From NCBI RefSeq assembly GCF_040892545.1, contig NZ_CP156079.1, positions 5,119,501 to 5,183,500 of the forward strand: DNA of 64,000 nt, in the 5' to 3' direction. A program made the position numbers and the translations under genes. The number at the start of each line of letters is the position of its first letter. The stretch's first letter is position 1. Shown piece by piece: positions 9,008 through 17,831 of the stretch. Origin of the DNA: Paracidovorax avenae. Lineage in GTDB: Bacteria > Pseudomonadota > Gammaproteobacteria > Burkholderiales > Burkholderiaceae_C. Under the pieces are notes generated by a model, which saw nothing but the letters and a program-made list of their open reading frames with translations, did no database searches and was not told the origin of the DNA.

Positions 9008-10237
9008 ATGGTCCAATCCGTCCTCGGTAGCCTGATCCTGGGCTACCGCCCCCTCTGGAATGCCGCGCGCCGTCTCGCGGCCGTACAGCTGCACGTGCAT
9101 AGCGCCGGCGAAGCCCTGGTCGATGCGCCGCATCTGCTGCGCACGCTGCAGGAACTCTGGAGCGCGGGCTCCCCGCCCCTGCTGCTGTCGCCGCAAAGCC
9201 CCCAGTTGCTCATCGACCTGCTCGCCCAGGCGCCACGTGGCTCTCCCTGGATCAGCGTGCCTGACGCATGGCTGGCCGACGCAGGCGTCCTCGAGCGCGT
9301 GCGCGCGGCGCACCAGCGGGGCCTGAAACTGGTCTGGCGCGGCGCGCTGGACCGGTTGCCGCCGGCGGAGATCGCGGCCTGCTTCGACAACAGCCTGCTG
9401 TCGCTGTCGGCCAACGACGCCATGGCCGCGCTGCGCGCGGCCGGCGGCCCGATCCGCGGCGCCCCCGCCCAGCCCAGCCCGGTGATCGCGGGCCAGATCT
9501 ACGAGAACATCGCGAGCCGCCCGCTGATGGAGCATTGCCTGGACCGGCACGGCGCGCTCGCCATCGCCGGCTGGCCGTCGGAGGACGTGCTCTACAGCCT
9601 GCGCCACCAGCAGCTGCAGCCCGCCCACGAGACCGTGCACAAGCTGATGCGGGCGATCGACGCGGAGCAGTCGCTGGAGGCGTTCGAGCAGATCCTCGGC
9701 GAGGACCCCCTGCTCGCCTACCGGTTCATGGTCTATACCAACTCCGCTGCGCTCGGGCTGCGCACGGGCGTGGATTCGCTGCGGCGCGGGCTGGTGATGA
9801 TGGGCTACGGCTCGCTCCAGCGCTGGCTGGGCGACCAGCTCCCGCATGCGAGCACCGATCCCAACCTGCAGCCTATCCGCGAGTCCATGGTGATCCGCGC
9901 GCACCTGACCGAGCGCCTGCTCGACGCCGGGGTGGAGAACGACCTGCGTCGCGAGGTCTATCTCTGCGGGCTGCTGTCGCAGCTGGGAGAACTGCTCTCC
10001 GAGCCGCTGGGTGCCGTCCTGCGGCGCCTGCCGCTGTCCGAGCGCATCTACGACGCGGCCGTGCTGCACCAGGGGCCCTATGCCGCCAGCCTGGAGATGG
10101 CCTGCGCGCTCGAATCCGAGGATGCCGCCCCGATCCGCCAGCTCTGCGAAACGCACGAGATGGACCTGGAGGAAATCAACCGGGGGCTGTTGCGGGTGAT
10201 CTCGGACCTGGTGGTGGAGCGGCCGGCGGGGCGGTAA
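9008..10237 (+). CDS. HDOD-domain signalling protein with degenerate EAL-like N-terminus
   Basis: The 409-residue protein resembles the YuxH/CdgJ family: an EAL-like barrel of about 190 residues followed by an HDOD domain (about 200-395). The N-terminal half lacks an E-A/V-L motif and metal ligands, so c-di-GMP hydrolysis is unlikely. The HDOD part has LMRAIDAEQSLEAFEQILGE then DPLLAYRFMVYTNSAALGLR and LMMGYGSLQRW-like segments. Such proteins often modulate motility or c-di-GMP signalling by binding partners. Its position 65 bp after flgL fits a motility link, but that link is inferred. Confidence 0.8.
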   Translation: MVQSVLGSLILGYRPLWNAARRLAAVQLHVHSAGEALVDAPHLLRTLQELWSAGSPPLLLSPQSPQLLIDLLAQAPRGSPWISVPDAWLADAGVLERVRAAHQRGLKLVWRGALDRLPPAEIAACFDNSLLSLSANDAMAALRAAGGPIRGAPAQPSPVIAGQIYENIASRPLMEHCLDRHGALAIAGWPSEDVLYSLRHQQLQPAHETVHKLMRAIDAEQSLEAFEQILGEDPLLAYRFMVYTNSAALGLRTGVDSLRRGLVMMGYGSLQRWLGDQLPHASTDPNLQPIRESMVIRAHLTERLLDAGVENDLRREVYLCGLLSQLGELLSEPLGAVLRRLPLSERIYDAAVLHQGPYAASLEMACALESEDAAPIRQLCETHEMDLEEINRGLLRVISDLVVERPAGR

Positions 10238-10289
10238 CGCCGCCTGCCGCGCGTCGAACCGGGCGGACGCACCGCCAGCCGGGCTCAGG

Positions 10290-11774
10290 TCACCCCTGGC
10301 CGCCCGCCGCCCGCCGGAACACCTTCCAGAACCCCGGATCCTGCGTGGTCGTGAAGTTGATCCGCATGAGCGTGCAGGGCCGGCGGGTGGCATGGAACAG
10401 CGCGCCGGGCGCGATGAGATAGCCCTCGTCGAGCATGCGCTGGGCGAGCATGTCGGTGTCCACGCCCGTCTCCACCCAGCCGAACATGCCCGCGGGCTCG
10501 GCCGCGAAGCGCTGCCCGGCCTCCAGCGCGATCTGCACGCTGCGGGCCCGTGCCTGGGCCAGGCGCAGGCGCATGCGCTCGGCATGGCGGCGCAGCTGGC
10601 CCTGCTCGATACACTGCGCCAGGGCCTTTTCGAGGATGGAGGGCGTGGTGAGGGTGGACAGCAGCTTGGTGTCCAGCAGCCGCTCCACCAGGCCCTCGGG
10701 CGCGGCGAGGTAGCCCACCCGCCAGTTGGGCGCGAGGATCTTGGCGAAGCCGTTCACGTAGATGGTGCGGCGCAGCCCGTCCAGGGCCGACAGGCGCGTG
10801 GCGTGGTCGGGGGCGATGTGGCCGTAGGTGTCGTCCTCGACGATGTGGAAACCGTGCCGGTGGGACAGCTGCAGGATGCGGTGCGCATGCCCCGGCGACA
10901 GGCTGTAGCCGGTGGGGTTGTGCAGCACGCTCACGCTCACGAACAGCTTGGGCGCATGGGCCTCGCAGTAGCGCGCCATCACGTCCAAGTCCGGCCCCTC
11001 GGGACCGCGCGGCACGGGCAGCACGCGCATGCCCAGCGCATCGAGCCGCGCGAACTCCACCGACCAGCCGGGCTCCTCCACCATGACCGGGTCGCCGGCC
11101 TTCAGCAGGGTGCGGCTCACGATGTCCAGGGCGTGCGTGGCGCCGATGGTGGTGATGATCTGCGCGGGCTCCGCCGGCACGCTGAGGTCGGCCAGCCGCC
11201 GCGCGAGCGCCGCGCGCAGGCCGGCGTCGCCGCGGGGCTCGCCATAGGCCAGGGAGCCGTCCTGCAGCGCACGCCCCGCGGTGACGCGGCGCACGGCGGC
11301 GAACATGAAGCGCGCGTCTTCGAGCCAGCCCGGCGGAAACACGCCGGCGCCGGGCTGGGGCTTGGACGAGGCCTGGTGGAACATGCCGCGGATCAGGGTG
11401 GTGGCGTTGATGTGCGAGCCCGACATCGGCAGCGCGGCGGCGCCGAGGATCGAGGCGCCTGCGGCCGGGCCGCCCGGTGCGCCTGCCCCGCCGGGTGCGC
11501 CCTGTGGAGCGCCGGCGGGGGCGCCCGGCACCGGAGGCCTCTGCACCGCATCGCGCACGAAGAACCCGCGCTGGCGCCGCGCCTCCACGAGCCCCTGCGC
11601 CAGCAACTGGTCGTAGGCGGCGACCACGGTATGGGTGCTCACGCTCTGCTGCCGCGCGCACTCGCGCACCGACGGCAGCCGTGCGCCGACCGGCAGCAGC
11701 CGGCTGCGGATGCGTTCCGCGAATCGATCGGCGAGTTGCTCGGTCAGGGTGCGTTCGGGCGTGCGGGTCAGCAT
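10290..11774 (-). CDS. MocR-type GntR regulator with aminotransferase domain
   Basis: The 494-residue protein joins a GntR winged helix (about 8-75, with LPSVRECARQQSVSTHTVVA) to a fold-type-I aminotransferase-like domain through a Pro/Gly/Ala linker (about 79-110). PLP-binding features are visible: HNPTG near 285-289, VEDDTYG at 312-318 and the expected Schiff-base Lys345 in NGFAKILAPNWR. MocR proteins sense PLP or amino compounds and control adjacent genes. The start at 11774 places the HTH at the N-terminus. It is divergent from a LysE exporter, its likely target, across an intergenic region rich in CTGTA elements. Confidence 0.9.
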   Translation of the reverse strand: MLTRTPERTLTEQLADRFAERIRSRLLPVGARLPSVRECARQQSVSTHTVVAAYDQLLAQGLVEARRQRGFFVRDAVQRPPVPGAPAGAPQGAPGGAGAPGGPAAGASILGAAALPMSGSHINATTLIRGMFHQASSKPQPGAGVFPPGWLEDARFMFAAVRRVTAGRALQDGSLAYGEPRGDAGLRAALARRLADLSVPAEPAQIITTIGATHALDIVSRTLLKAGDPVMVEEPGWSVEFARLDALGMRVLPVPRGPEGPDLDVMARYCEAHAPKLFVSVSVLHNPTGYSLSPGHAHRILQLSHRHGFHIVEDDTYGHIAPDHATRLSALDGLRRTIYVNGFAKILAPNWRVGYLAAPEGLVERLLDTKLLSTLTTPSILEKALAQCIEQGQLRRHAERMRLRLAQARARSVQIALEAGQRFAAEPAGMFGWVETGVDTDMLAQRMLDEGYLIAPGALFHATRRPCTLMRINFTTTQDPGFWKVFRRAAGGQG

Positions 11775-11812
11775 GGAAGGCTTTCTGGAAACTGTGTTGT
11801 CCAACGCACCGG

Positions 11813-11883
11813 TACAGTTCATGAACTTGTGCAGCTGTCTGTATTGGCACTGTAGCGGAATCATGCCTACAGTGGGTCCTGTA
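11813..11883. promoter_or_regulatory. Candidate MocR operator region with five CTGTA/TACAG elements
   Basis: Between the divergent MocR and LysE genes, TACAG or CTGTA occurs at 11813, 11839, 11850, 11868 and 11879. Two pairs are spaced exactly 11 bp start to start. The segment also holds a perfect inverted repeat, CACTGTAG (11848-11855) and CTACAGTG (11867-11874), with an 11-base spacer. Direct plus inverted repeats one helical turn apart are the known style of MocR/PdxR operators. Binding by the adjacent regulator is inferred. Confidence 0.55.
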
Positions 11884-11919
11884 ACTGCCACGTGTCCCGC
11901 CCGCAACTCCGCTGCACCC

Positions 11920-12519
11920 ATGCCCCTGGTCGAATTCACCGCTCTCCTGGTCCTGGCAACTGCCATGAGCTTCTCGCCCGGCCCGAACACCACGCTGTCC
12001 ACCGCCATCGCGGCCAACCGCGGCCTGCGTCCGGCCATGCGCTTCGTGTGCGCGGTGCCGCTGGGCTGGTCGGCGCTGCTGCTGGTGTGCGCCGCGGGCA
12101 TCGGCAGCCTGGTGGTGGCCGTGCCCGCCCTGCGCACCGGCATCAAGGCGGTGGGCATCGCCTACCTGCTGTGGCTGGCATGGAAGCTCGCGCAAAGCGG
12201 CCGGCTCGCCGATGCCGACGCGGCCCGCATGGACGTGGGCTTCTGGGCCGGCGCCGCGCTGCAGTTCGTGAACATCAAGGCCTGGCTGCTGGCGCTCACT
12301 ATCGTGGCGGGCTGGGTGGCCGGCCGGCCCGACAGCCTGCCGCGCCTCGCGGTGGTGGTGCCTGTCATGGTCGCGTTCGCTTTCGCGAGCAACTTCCTTT
12401 ATGCCGCCACCGGTGCGCTGCTGCGCGAGTGGCTCGCCCGCGGCGCCCGCCTGCTCTGGTTCAACCGCGGCATGGCGGCCGTGCTCGCGGCCACCGCCGC
12501 CTGGATGGTGACGGCATGA
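11920..12519 (+). CDS. LysE/RhtB-family amino-acid exporter
   Basis: The 199-residue inner-membrane protein has the LysE family N-terminal signature MSFSPGPNTTLSTAIAANRG and about five to six hydrophobic segments, including IKAVGIAYLLWLAWKLAQSG. Members export amino acids or their analogues. The start MPLVEF at 11920 is chosen because an upstream in-frame ATG (11863) lies inside the operator-like repeats. The stop overlaps the next start (ATGA), so export and DMT permease genes are translationally coupled. Substrate unknown. Confidence 0.88.
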   Translation: MPLVEFTALLVLATAMSFSPGPNTTLSTAIAANRGLRPAMRFVCAVPLGWSALLLVCAAGIGSLVVAVPALRTGIKAVGIAYLLWLAWKLAQSGRLADADAARMDVGFWAGAALQFVNIKAWLLALTIVAGWVAGRPDSLPRLAVVVPVMVAFAFASNFLYAATGALLREWLARGARLLWFNRGMAAVLAATAAWMVTA

Positions 12520-13514
12520 GCGCCGTGCCAGCATCCACGGCATCCCCCGCGCCGCGGCCCGTGGCGGCGCGATCCGCCGAAACGCGCGGCCTGCTATGGG
12601 GCCTGCTGGGCGTGGCGATCTTCGCGCTCACGCTGCCCATGACGCGGCTCGCCGTGGGCACGCCCGAGGCACCGCAGCTGCCGGGGGCGTTCGTGGCCAT
12701 CGCCCGCGCTGCCATCGCCGGGCTGCTGTCGGCGGCCCTGCTGCTGGTGCAGCGCGCGCCGCTGCCGGGCCGCGAAGACTGGCTGCCGCTCGCCGCCACC
12801 TCGCTCGGCGTGGTGTTCGGCTTCCCGCTGCTCACCTCGCTGGCCATGCGCCATGTGGCGGCCGTGCATGCGAGCGTGGTCATCGGCCTGCTGCCGCTGG
12901 CCACCGCGCTGGTGGGGGCGCTGCTGCACCGCCAGCGGCCCTCCGCGCGCTTCTGGCTCTGCGCGCTGGCGGGCACGGCGCTGGTGGTGGCCTTCGCCCT
13001 GCGGCAGCCCGGGGGCGGCGGGCTGGCGCTGCACCCGGCCGACCTGCTGCTGCTCGCCGCCGTGCTCTGCGCGGCCGTGGGCTACGGCTTCGGCGGGCGC
13101 CTGTCGCAGCGCATGCCGGCCGGTGCGGTGATCTGCTGGGCACTGGTGATGGGCTTCCCCCTGGCGCTGCCGGCGGCCTGGGTCGTCGCGCCCCCGCCGG
13201 ATGCCGCAGCTTCCGTGGCGCCCGAGGCCTGGGCGGCCCTGGCGTATGTGTCGGTGTTCTCCATGTGGCTGGGCTTTTTCGCCTGGTACCGTGGCCTGGC
13301 CCTGGGCGGCACCGTGCGCGTGAGCCAGGTGCAGCTGGTGCAGCCGTTCCTGGGCATGCTGTTCGCCGTCCCGCTGCTCGGCGAACGGCTGGATGCAGCC
13401 AGCCTCGGCGTCGGGCTCGCCGTCATGGCCACGGTCCTCATCGGCCGCCGCGCGCCCGCCGGGCAGCGCCTCCCCGCAAGTCACGCCATACCGGGGAGAC
13501 CGCCGCGCAGTTAA
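12516..13514 (+). CDS. EamA/DMT-family permease
   Basis: This 332-residue protein has ten predicted membrane segments arranged as two EamA repeats (about 25-155 and 170-310), with the YVSVFSMWLGFFAWYRGLAL segment typical of YdcZ/RhaT-like drug/metabolite transporters. It probably exports a small metabolite. The first 25 residues are Ala/Pro-rich and cytoplasmic. Its ATG overlaps the lysE stop. A 127-bp gap follows before the aminotransferase gene. Confidence 0.88.
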   Translation: MSAVPASTASPAPRPVAARSAETRGLLWGLLGVAIFALTLPMTRLAVGTPEAPQLPGAFVAIARAAIAGLLSAALLLVQRAPLPGREDWLPLAATSLGVVFGFPLLTSLAMRHVAAVHASVVIGLLPLATALVGALLHRQRPSARFWLCALAGTALVVAFALRQPGGGGLALHPADLLLLAAVLCAAVGYGFGGRLSQRMPAGAVICWALVMGFPLALPAAWVVAPPPDAAASVAPEAWAALAYVSVFSMWLGFFAWYRGLALGGTVRVSQVQLVQPFLGMLFAVPLLGERLDAASLGVGLAVMATVLIGRRAPAGQRLPASHAIPGRPPRS

Positions 13515-13641
13515 GCTCTTTTCCTGGCGGGGCCCACCCCTTGCCCCTCCGACCGGCCGCACGACGGCTTTTTTCGACAACGACGACACGCACGAGGCAC
13601 GGCCCCTTCCTTCCACGGGCCTGCCGCAGGAGATGATTTCC

Positions 13642-14838
13642 ATGACGACCTGGACCCTGGCCCAACGCGCCGCGAAGATGAACCCCTCGGTGATCCGCGA
13701 GATCCTGAAAGTGACCGAGAAGCCCGGCATCATCAGCCTCGCGGGCGGACTGCCCTCCCCCAAGACCTTCCCGGTCGATGACTTCGCGCAGGCCTGCGCG
13801 GCGGTGCTGGGCAACGACGGTGCCTCGTCGCTGCAGTATGCGGCGAGCGAGGGCTACCTGCCCCTGCGCCAGGCCGTGGCCGACTTCCTGCCCTGGGACG
13901 TGTCGCCCGACCAGATCCTGATCACCACCGGCTCGCAGCAGGGCCTGGACCTGGTGGCCAAGGTGCTCATCGACGCGGGCAGCCGCGTGCTGGTGGAAAC
14001 CCCGACCTACCTCGGCGCCCTGCAGGCCTTCACGCCCATGGAACCGGACGTGCACAGCGTGGCGAGCGACGACGAAGGCCCGCTGGTGGACGACCTGGCA
14101 GCCAAGGTGGGCTCGGGCGCGGACCGCGCGCGCTTCATGTACCTGCTGCCCAACTTCCAGAACCCCACGGGCCGCACGATGACCGAAGCGCGCCGCGTGG
14201 CCCTGTCGGCCAAGGCCGCCGAGCTGGGCCTGCCGCTGGTGGAGGACAACCCCTACGGCGACCTCTGGTTCGACCAGCCGCCGCCGCTGCCCCTCACCGC
14301 CCGCAACCCGGAAGGCTGCATCTACCTGGGCTCGTTCTCCAAGGTGCTGGCCCCCGGACTGCGCCTGGGCTTCCTGGTGGCGCCGCGTGCCCTCTACCCC
14401 AAGCTGCTGCAGGCCAAGCAGGCGGCCGACCTGCACACGCCCGGGTTCAACCAGCGCATGGTGGCCGAGGTGATGAAGGGCGGCTTCCTGGACCGCCACG
14501 TGCCCACCATCCGCGCGCTCTACAAGCAGCAGCGCGACGCGATGCTCTCGGCCATGGAGCGCGAGATGCAGGGCCTGGGCGTGACCTGGAACCGCCCCGA
14601 CGGCGGCATGTTCCTCTGGGCGCGCCTGCCGGAAGGCATGAGCGCGCTGGACCTGCTGCCCGAGGCCGTGGAGCGCAACGTGGCTTTCGTGCCCGGCGCG
14701 GCCTTCTATGCGGACAACGCCGACGCGCGCACGCTGCGCCTGTCCTTCGTCACCGCGAGCGCGCAGCAGATCCAGGAAGGCATCGCCGCACTGGCCGCCG
14801 CCATCCGCGCTCGCCTGCCGCAGACCGCGGAGGCCTGA
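13642..14838 (+). CDS. PLP-dependent class I/II aminotransferase
   Basis: The 398-residue enzyme belongs to the fold-type-I group that includes LysN and 2-aminoadipate aminotransferases. Visible are AGGLPSPKTFP (34-44), NFQNPTGR (171-178), VEDNPYGDL (200-208) and Lys234 in GSFSKVLAPGLRLGF, the PLP Schiff base. It transfers an amino group between an amino acid and a 2-oxo acid; the actual substrates are not evident. The ATG at 13642 has AGGAG at 13628-13632, 9 bases upstream. Another ATG at 13633 abuts the ribosome site and is unlikely. A GST gene follows after 4 bases. Confidence 0.92.
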   Translation: MTTWTLAQRAAKMNPSVIREILKVTEKPGIISLAGGLPSPKTFPVDDFAQACAAVLGNDGASSLQYAASEGYLPLRQAVADFLPWDVSPDQILITTGSQQGLDLVAKVLIDAGSRVLVETPTYLGALQAFTPMEPDVHSVASDDEGPLVDDLAAKVGSGADRARFMYLLPNFQNPTGRTMTEARRVALSAKAAELGLPLVEDNPYGDLWFDQPPPLPLTARNPEGCIYLGSFSKVLAPGLRLGFLVAPRALYPKLLQAKQAADLHTPGFNQRMVAEVMKGGFLDRHVPTIRALYKQQRDAMLSAMEREMQGLGVTWNRPDGGMFLWARLPEGMSALDLLPEAVERNVAFVPGAAFYADNADARTLRLSFVTASAQQIQEGIAALAAAIRARLPQTAEA

Positions 14839-14842
14839 CGCC

Positions 14843-15463
14843 ATGCTGAGACTCTGGGGGCGCGTGTCGTCCATCAACGTGCGCAAGGTCCTCTGGGCCG
14901 CGCAGGAGCTGGGGCTGGAACTGCAGCGCACCGACGCGGGCGGCCAGTTCGGGCTCGTGCGCGAGCCGCAGTTCCTGGCGCTCAATCCCAACGGGCTGGT
15001 GCCTCTCATCGAGGACGAGGGCGTCTCGCTCTGGGAGTCGAACACCATCGTGCGCTACCTCTGCGCGCGCCATGCGCCGGGCGACCTCTACCCCGAGGAT
15101 CTGCCCACGCGCTTCCTGGCCGAGCAGTGGATGGACTGGCAACAGACCACGCTCAACCCGGCCGGCCGCGACGCCTTCCTGCAGTGGATCCGCACGCCCG
15201 CGGCGCAGCGGGACCCGGCGGCGATCGCCCGCTCCGTGGCCGCCACCGAGCCACTGATGGAACTGCTCGACACGCACCTTGCACGGCATGCCTACCTGGC
15301 GGGTGACCGCTTCACGATGGCCGACATCCCCGTGGGTTGCGAAATCCACCGCTGGTGGGGCCTGCCGCAGGAGCGGCCTGCCCGGCCGCACCTGGAGCGC
15401 TGGTTCACCGCGCTGCGCGCGCGCAGCGGCGCCCTGGGCGTGCTGGACCAGCCCCTCGCCTGA
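14843..15463 (+). CDS. Glutathione S-transferase family protein
   Basis: The 206-residue cytosolic protein has an N-terminal thioredoxin-like domain (LRLWGRVSSINVRKVLWAAQ) with the cis-proline loop GLVPLIEDEG and ESNTIVRYL, the glutathione gamma-Glu binding motif. A C-terminal helical domain follows with AGDRFTMADIPVGCEIHRWW. Such enzymes conjugate or remove glutathione from electrophiles. GGAGG at 14829-14833 supports the ATG. It is directly downstream of the aminotransferase and probably in the same transcript. Confidence 0.92.
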   Translation: MLRLWGRVSSINVRKVLWAAQELGLELQRTDAGGQFGLVREPQFLALNPNGLVPLIEDEGVSLWESNTIVRYLCARHAPGDLYPEDLPTRFLAEQWMDWQQTTLNPAGRDAFLQWIRTPAAQRDPAAIARSVAATEPLMELLDTHLARHAYLAGDRFTMADIPVGCEIHRWWGLPQERPARPHLERWFTALRARSGALGVLDQPLA

Positions 15464-15559
15464 CGCCGCCCGCGGCGGCTGCTTCCACCCGGTTCCACGG
15501 CGGCCAGGACGGCCGCCGGGGAGGATTGTGTCCGTTCGTTTTTTCCACAGGAGCTCACC

Positions 15560-16444
15560 ATGCGCCAGCGTTCCTTCAAGCAAGTCGATGTGTTCACCGA
15601 CCGCCCGTACCTCGGCAACCCCCTGGCCGTGGTGCTCGACGGCGAAGGCCTGTCCACCGAGGACATGCAGCAGTTCACGAACTGGACAAACCTCTCCGAA
15701 GCCACCTTCCTGCTTCCGCCCAGCGAGGAGGCACGCGCGGCGGGCGCCGATTACCGGGTGCGCATCTTCTGCCCCGGGCGGGAGCTGCCCTTCGCGGGCC
15801 ATCCCACGCTCGGCAGCTGCCACGCCTGGCTGGAGGCCGGCGGGCAGCCGCGCACCCCGGGCCGCATCGTGCAGGAATGCGGCGTGGGCCTGGTCACGCT
15901 GCGGCAGGACGGCAACCGGCTGGCCTTCGCGGCCCCGCCGCTCCAGAAGAGCGGCCCGCTCCCTGAAGCCGACGTGGAACTGATCGCCCGCGGCCTGGGA
16001 ATCGCGCGCAGCGACATCGTGGGCCATGCCTGGTGCGACAACGGCCCGAACTGGCGCGGCGTGATGCTGTCCTCGGCCGAGGCCGTGCTCGCGCTGCGCC
16101 CCGACGGGGCCGTGCTCGGCGCGCTCGACGTCGGCGTGGTGGGCCCGCGCGGCAAGGTCGGCGTGATCGGCAGCCATGGATCGGAAGGCGGGGAGCTGCC
16201 GGACTTCGAAGTGCGCGCCTTTTTCCCCGGCAACAACGGCCTGGCCGAGGACCCGGTGACCGGCAGCCTGAACGCCGCGCTCGCGCAATGGCTGATCGGC
16301 GCCCATCTCGCTCCGCCCCGCTACGTCGCCAGCCAGGGCACGGCCCTGGGCCGTGCGGGCCGCGTGCATGTGGAGCAGGACGGCGAGCACATCTGGGTGG
16401 GCGGCGGCTCCGTCACCTGCGTGGACGGCCAGGTGCTGCTGTGA
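15560..16444 (+). CDS. PhzF-family isomerase-like protein
   Basis: This 294-residue protein has the PhzF/DapF-type fold made of two similar halves. Motifs seen are FKQVDVFTDRPYLGNPLAVV, TNLSEATF with Glu47 as the predicted catalytic acid, FAGHPTLGS, and FPGNNGLAEDPVTGSLNAAL in the second half. PhzF itself isomerises a phenazine precursor, but no phenazine genes occur here, so the reaction is unknown. CAGGAG lies 7-12 bases before the ATG. The stop overlaps the next start in a GTGA. Confidence 0.9.
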   Translation: MRQRSFKQVDVFTDRPYLGNPLAVVLDGEGLSTEDMQQFTNWTNLSEATFLLPPSEEARAAGADYRVRIFCPGRELPFAGHPTLGSCHAWLEAGGQPRTPGRIVQECGVGLVTLRQDGNRLAFAAPPLQKSGPLPEADVELIARGLGIARSDIVGHAWCDNGPNWRGVMLSSAEAVLALRPDGAVLGALDVGVVGPRGKVGVIGSHGSEGGELPDFEVRAFFPGNNGLAEDPVTGSLNAALAQWLIGAHLAPPRYVASQGTALGRAGRVHVEQDGEHIWVGGGSVTCVDGQVLL

Positions 16445-17178
16445 GCGCTGCGGCCTTCGACCCGGCCCGGGCCGCGTGCGTGGACCACCTCGTGGTGGTG
16501 GCCGCCTCGCTGGACGAGGGCAGCCGCTGGTGCCGCCGGACCCTGGGCGTGGAGCCTGCGGCCGGCGGCGCGCACCCGCTCATGGGCACCCACAACCGGC
16601 TGCTGAACATTTCCGGGCCAGCGCACCCGCGTGCCTACCTGGAAGTCATCGCCATCGATCCCCAGGCCCGGCCGGCACTGCCGCCGGGCCACCGCCGGTG
16701 GTTCGACATGGACGACGAGGCCCTGCGCTCGCGCGTGGCGCGGCACGGGCCGCAGCTGGTCCACTGGGTGGCCTCGGTGCCCGACATCGCCGCGGCGCAC
16801 GCCGCGCTGGCCGCGCGCGGCGTGGACCGGGGCGGGATCGTCACCGCCGGGCGCCCGACGCCGTTCGGCCTGCTGGAGTGGCGCATCACCGTGCGGCCCG
16901 ATGGCGCCCGCCTGATGGATGGCTGCCTGCCCACGCTGATCCAGTGGGGCGAGCGCCATCCGTGCCACAGCCTTCCGGACAGCGGCGTCACGCTGGTGTC
17001 GCTCGCGCTGGAGCACCCCGATGCCGCGGCGCTGCAGAGCGCCTGCGCCGCGACGGGCGTGCACGGGCTGCTGCGCGCACCCGTGGCCCGGTCTTCCGTT
17101 CCGCGCCTCGCGGCGGCCTTCGCCACGCCGCTCGGCACCGTCACCTGCACGTCGCAGCTCCAGGAGAACGCCACATGA
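16441..17178 (+). CDS. VOC (glyoxalase-like) family protein
   Basis: Starting at a GTG that overlaps the phzF stop, the 245-residue protein matches the Glyoxalase_3-like group of vicinal-oxygen-chelate proteins: VDHLVVVAASLDEGSRWCRR near the N-terminus, GTHNRLLNISG, and YLEVIAIDP carrying a likely metal-ligand Glu. The C-terminal half repeats the fold loosely. Function is not established. Members are often dioxygenase- or lyase-like. Its tight overlap with neighbours on both sides suggests co-translation with PhzF and the exporter. Confidence 0.82.
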   Translation: MSAAAFDPARAACVDHLVVVAASLDEGSRWCRRTLGVEPAAGGAHPLMGTHNRLLNISGPAHPRAYLEVIAIDPQARPALPPGHRRWFDMDDEALRSRVARHGPQLVHWVASVPDIAAAHAALAARGVDRGGIVTAGRPTPFGLLEWRITVRPDGARLMDGCLPTLIQWGERHPCHSLPDSGVTLVSLALEHPDAAALQSACAATGVHGLLRAPVARSSVPRLAAAFATPLGTVTCTSQLQENAT

Positions 17179-17831
17179 TGTCCGCCTTCATCTTCACCCC
17201 GCAGGAACTCCTGCTCTTCGCGCTCGCGGCGCTGGTGCTCGTGCTGACGCCCGGCCCGAACATGGTCTATTGCGTCTCGCGCAGCCTGACGCAGGGACCG
17301 CGCGCCGGCCTGCTTTCGCTCGCTGGCGTGGTCGCCGGTTTCGGCGTGCACCTGCTGGCCACCGCACTGGGACTGTCGGCGCTGCTGGCGGCCGTGCCGC
17401 TCGCCTTCGACGTGCTGCGCATCGCGGGCGCCGCCTACCTGCTGTGGATGGCGTGGCAGGCCGTGAAGCCGGGGGGCAGCGCGCCCTTCGAGGCGCGCGA
17501 CCTGCCGCACGACGGGCCGCGCAAGCTGGTCCTCATGGGCTTCCTCACGAGCGCGCTGAACCCCAAGGTGGCGATGTTCTACGTGTCGTTCTTCCCGCAG
17601 TTCCTGCACCCGGAGCGCGGCCAGTGGCTCGCGCAGACCTTCACGCTGGGCGCGCTGCAGATCGGCATCAGCGCGCTGGTCAATGCCCTGCTGGTGCTGT
17701 TCGCCGCGCGCGTCGCCCGCTTCCTGCACCGCAGCGCCGCCTGGGTGCGCGCGCAGCGCTACCTCATGGGCACCGTGCTTGGCGCTCTCGCCCTCAAGAT
17801 CCTCTTCACCGAAAGAAAGGCCACGCCATGA
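17175..17831 (+). CDS. LysE/RhtB-family exporter (second copy in the cluster)
   Basis: This 218-residue membrane protein has the signature VLTPGPNMVYCVSRSLTQG, six hydrophobic segments, and FLTSALNPKVAMFYVSFFPQ, characteristic of RhtB-type homoserine/threonine exporters. AGGAG at 17162-17166 serves the ATG at 17175, which overlaps the preceding stop. Its own stop overlaps the threonine-dehydratase-like start. It is clearly a different subfamily from the exporter at 11920. Export of a threonine-like substrate is a reasonable but unproven guess. Confidence 0.9.
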   Translation: MMSAFIFTPQELLLFALAALVLVLTPGPNMVYCVSRSLTQGPRAGLLSLAGVVAGFGVHLLATALGLSALLAAVPLAFDVLRIAGAAYLLWMAWQAVKPGGSAPFEARDLPHDGPRKLVLMGFLTSALNPKVAMFYVSFFPQFLHPERGQWLAQTFTLGALQIGISALVNALLVLFAARVARFLHRSAAWVRAQRYLMGTVLGALALKILFTERKATP

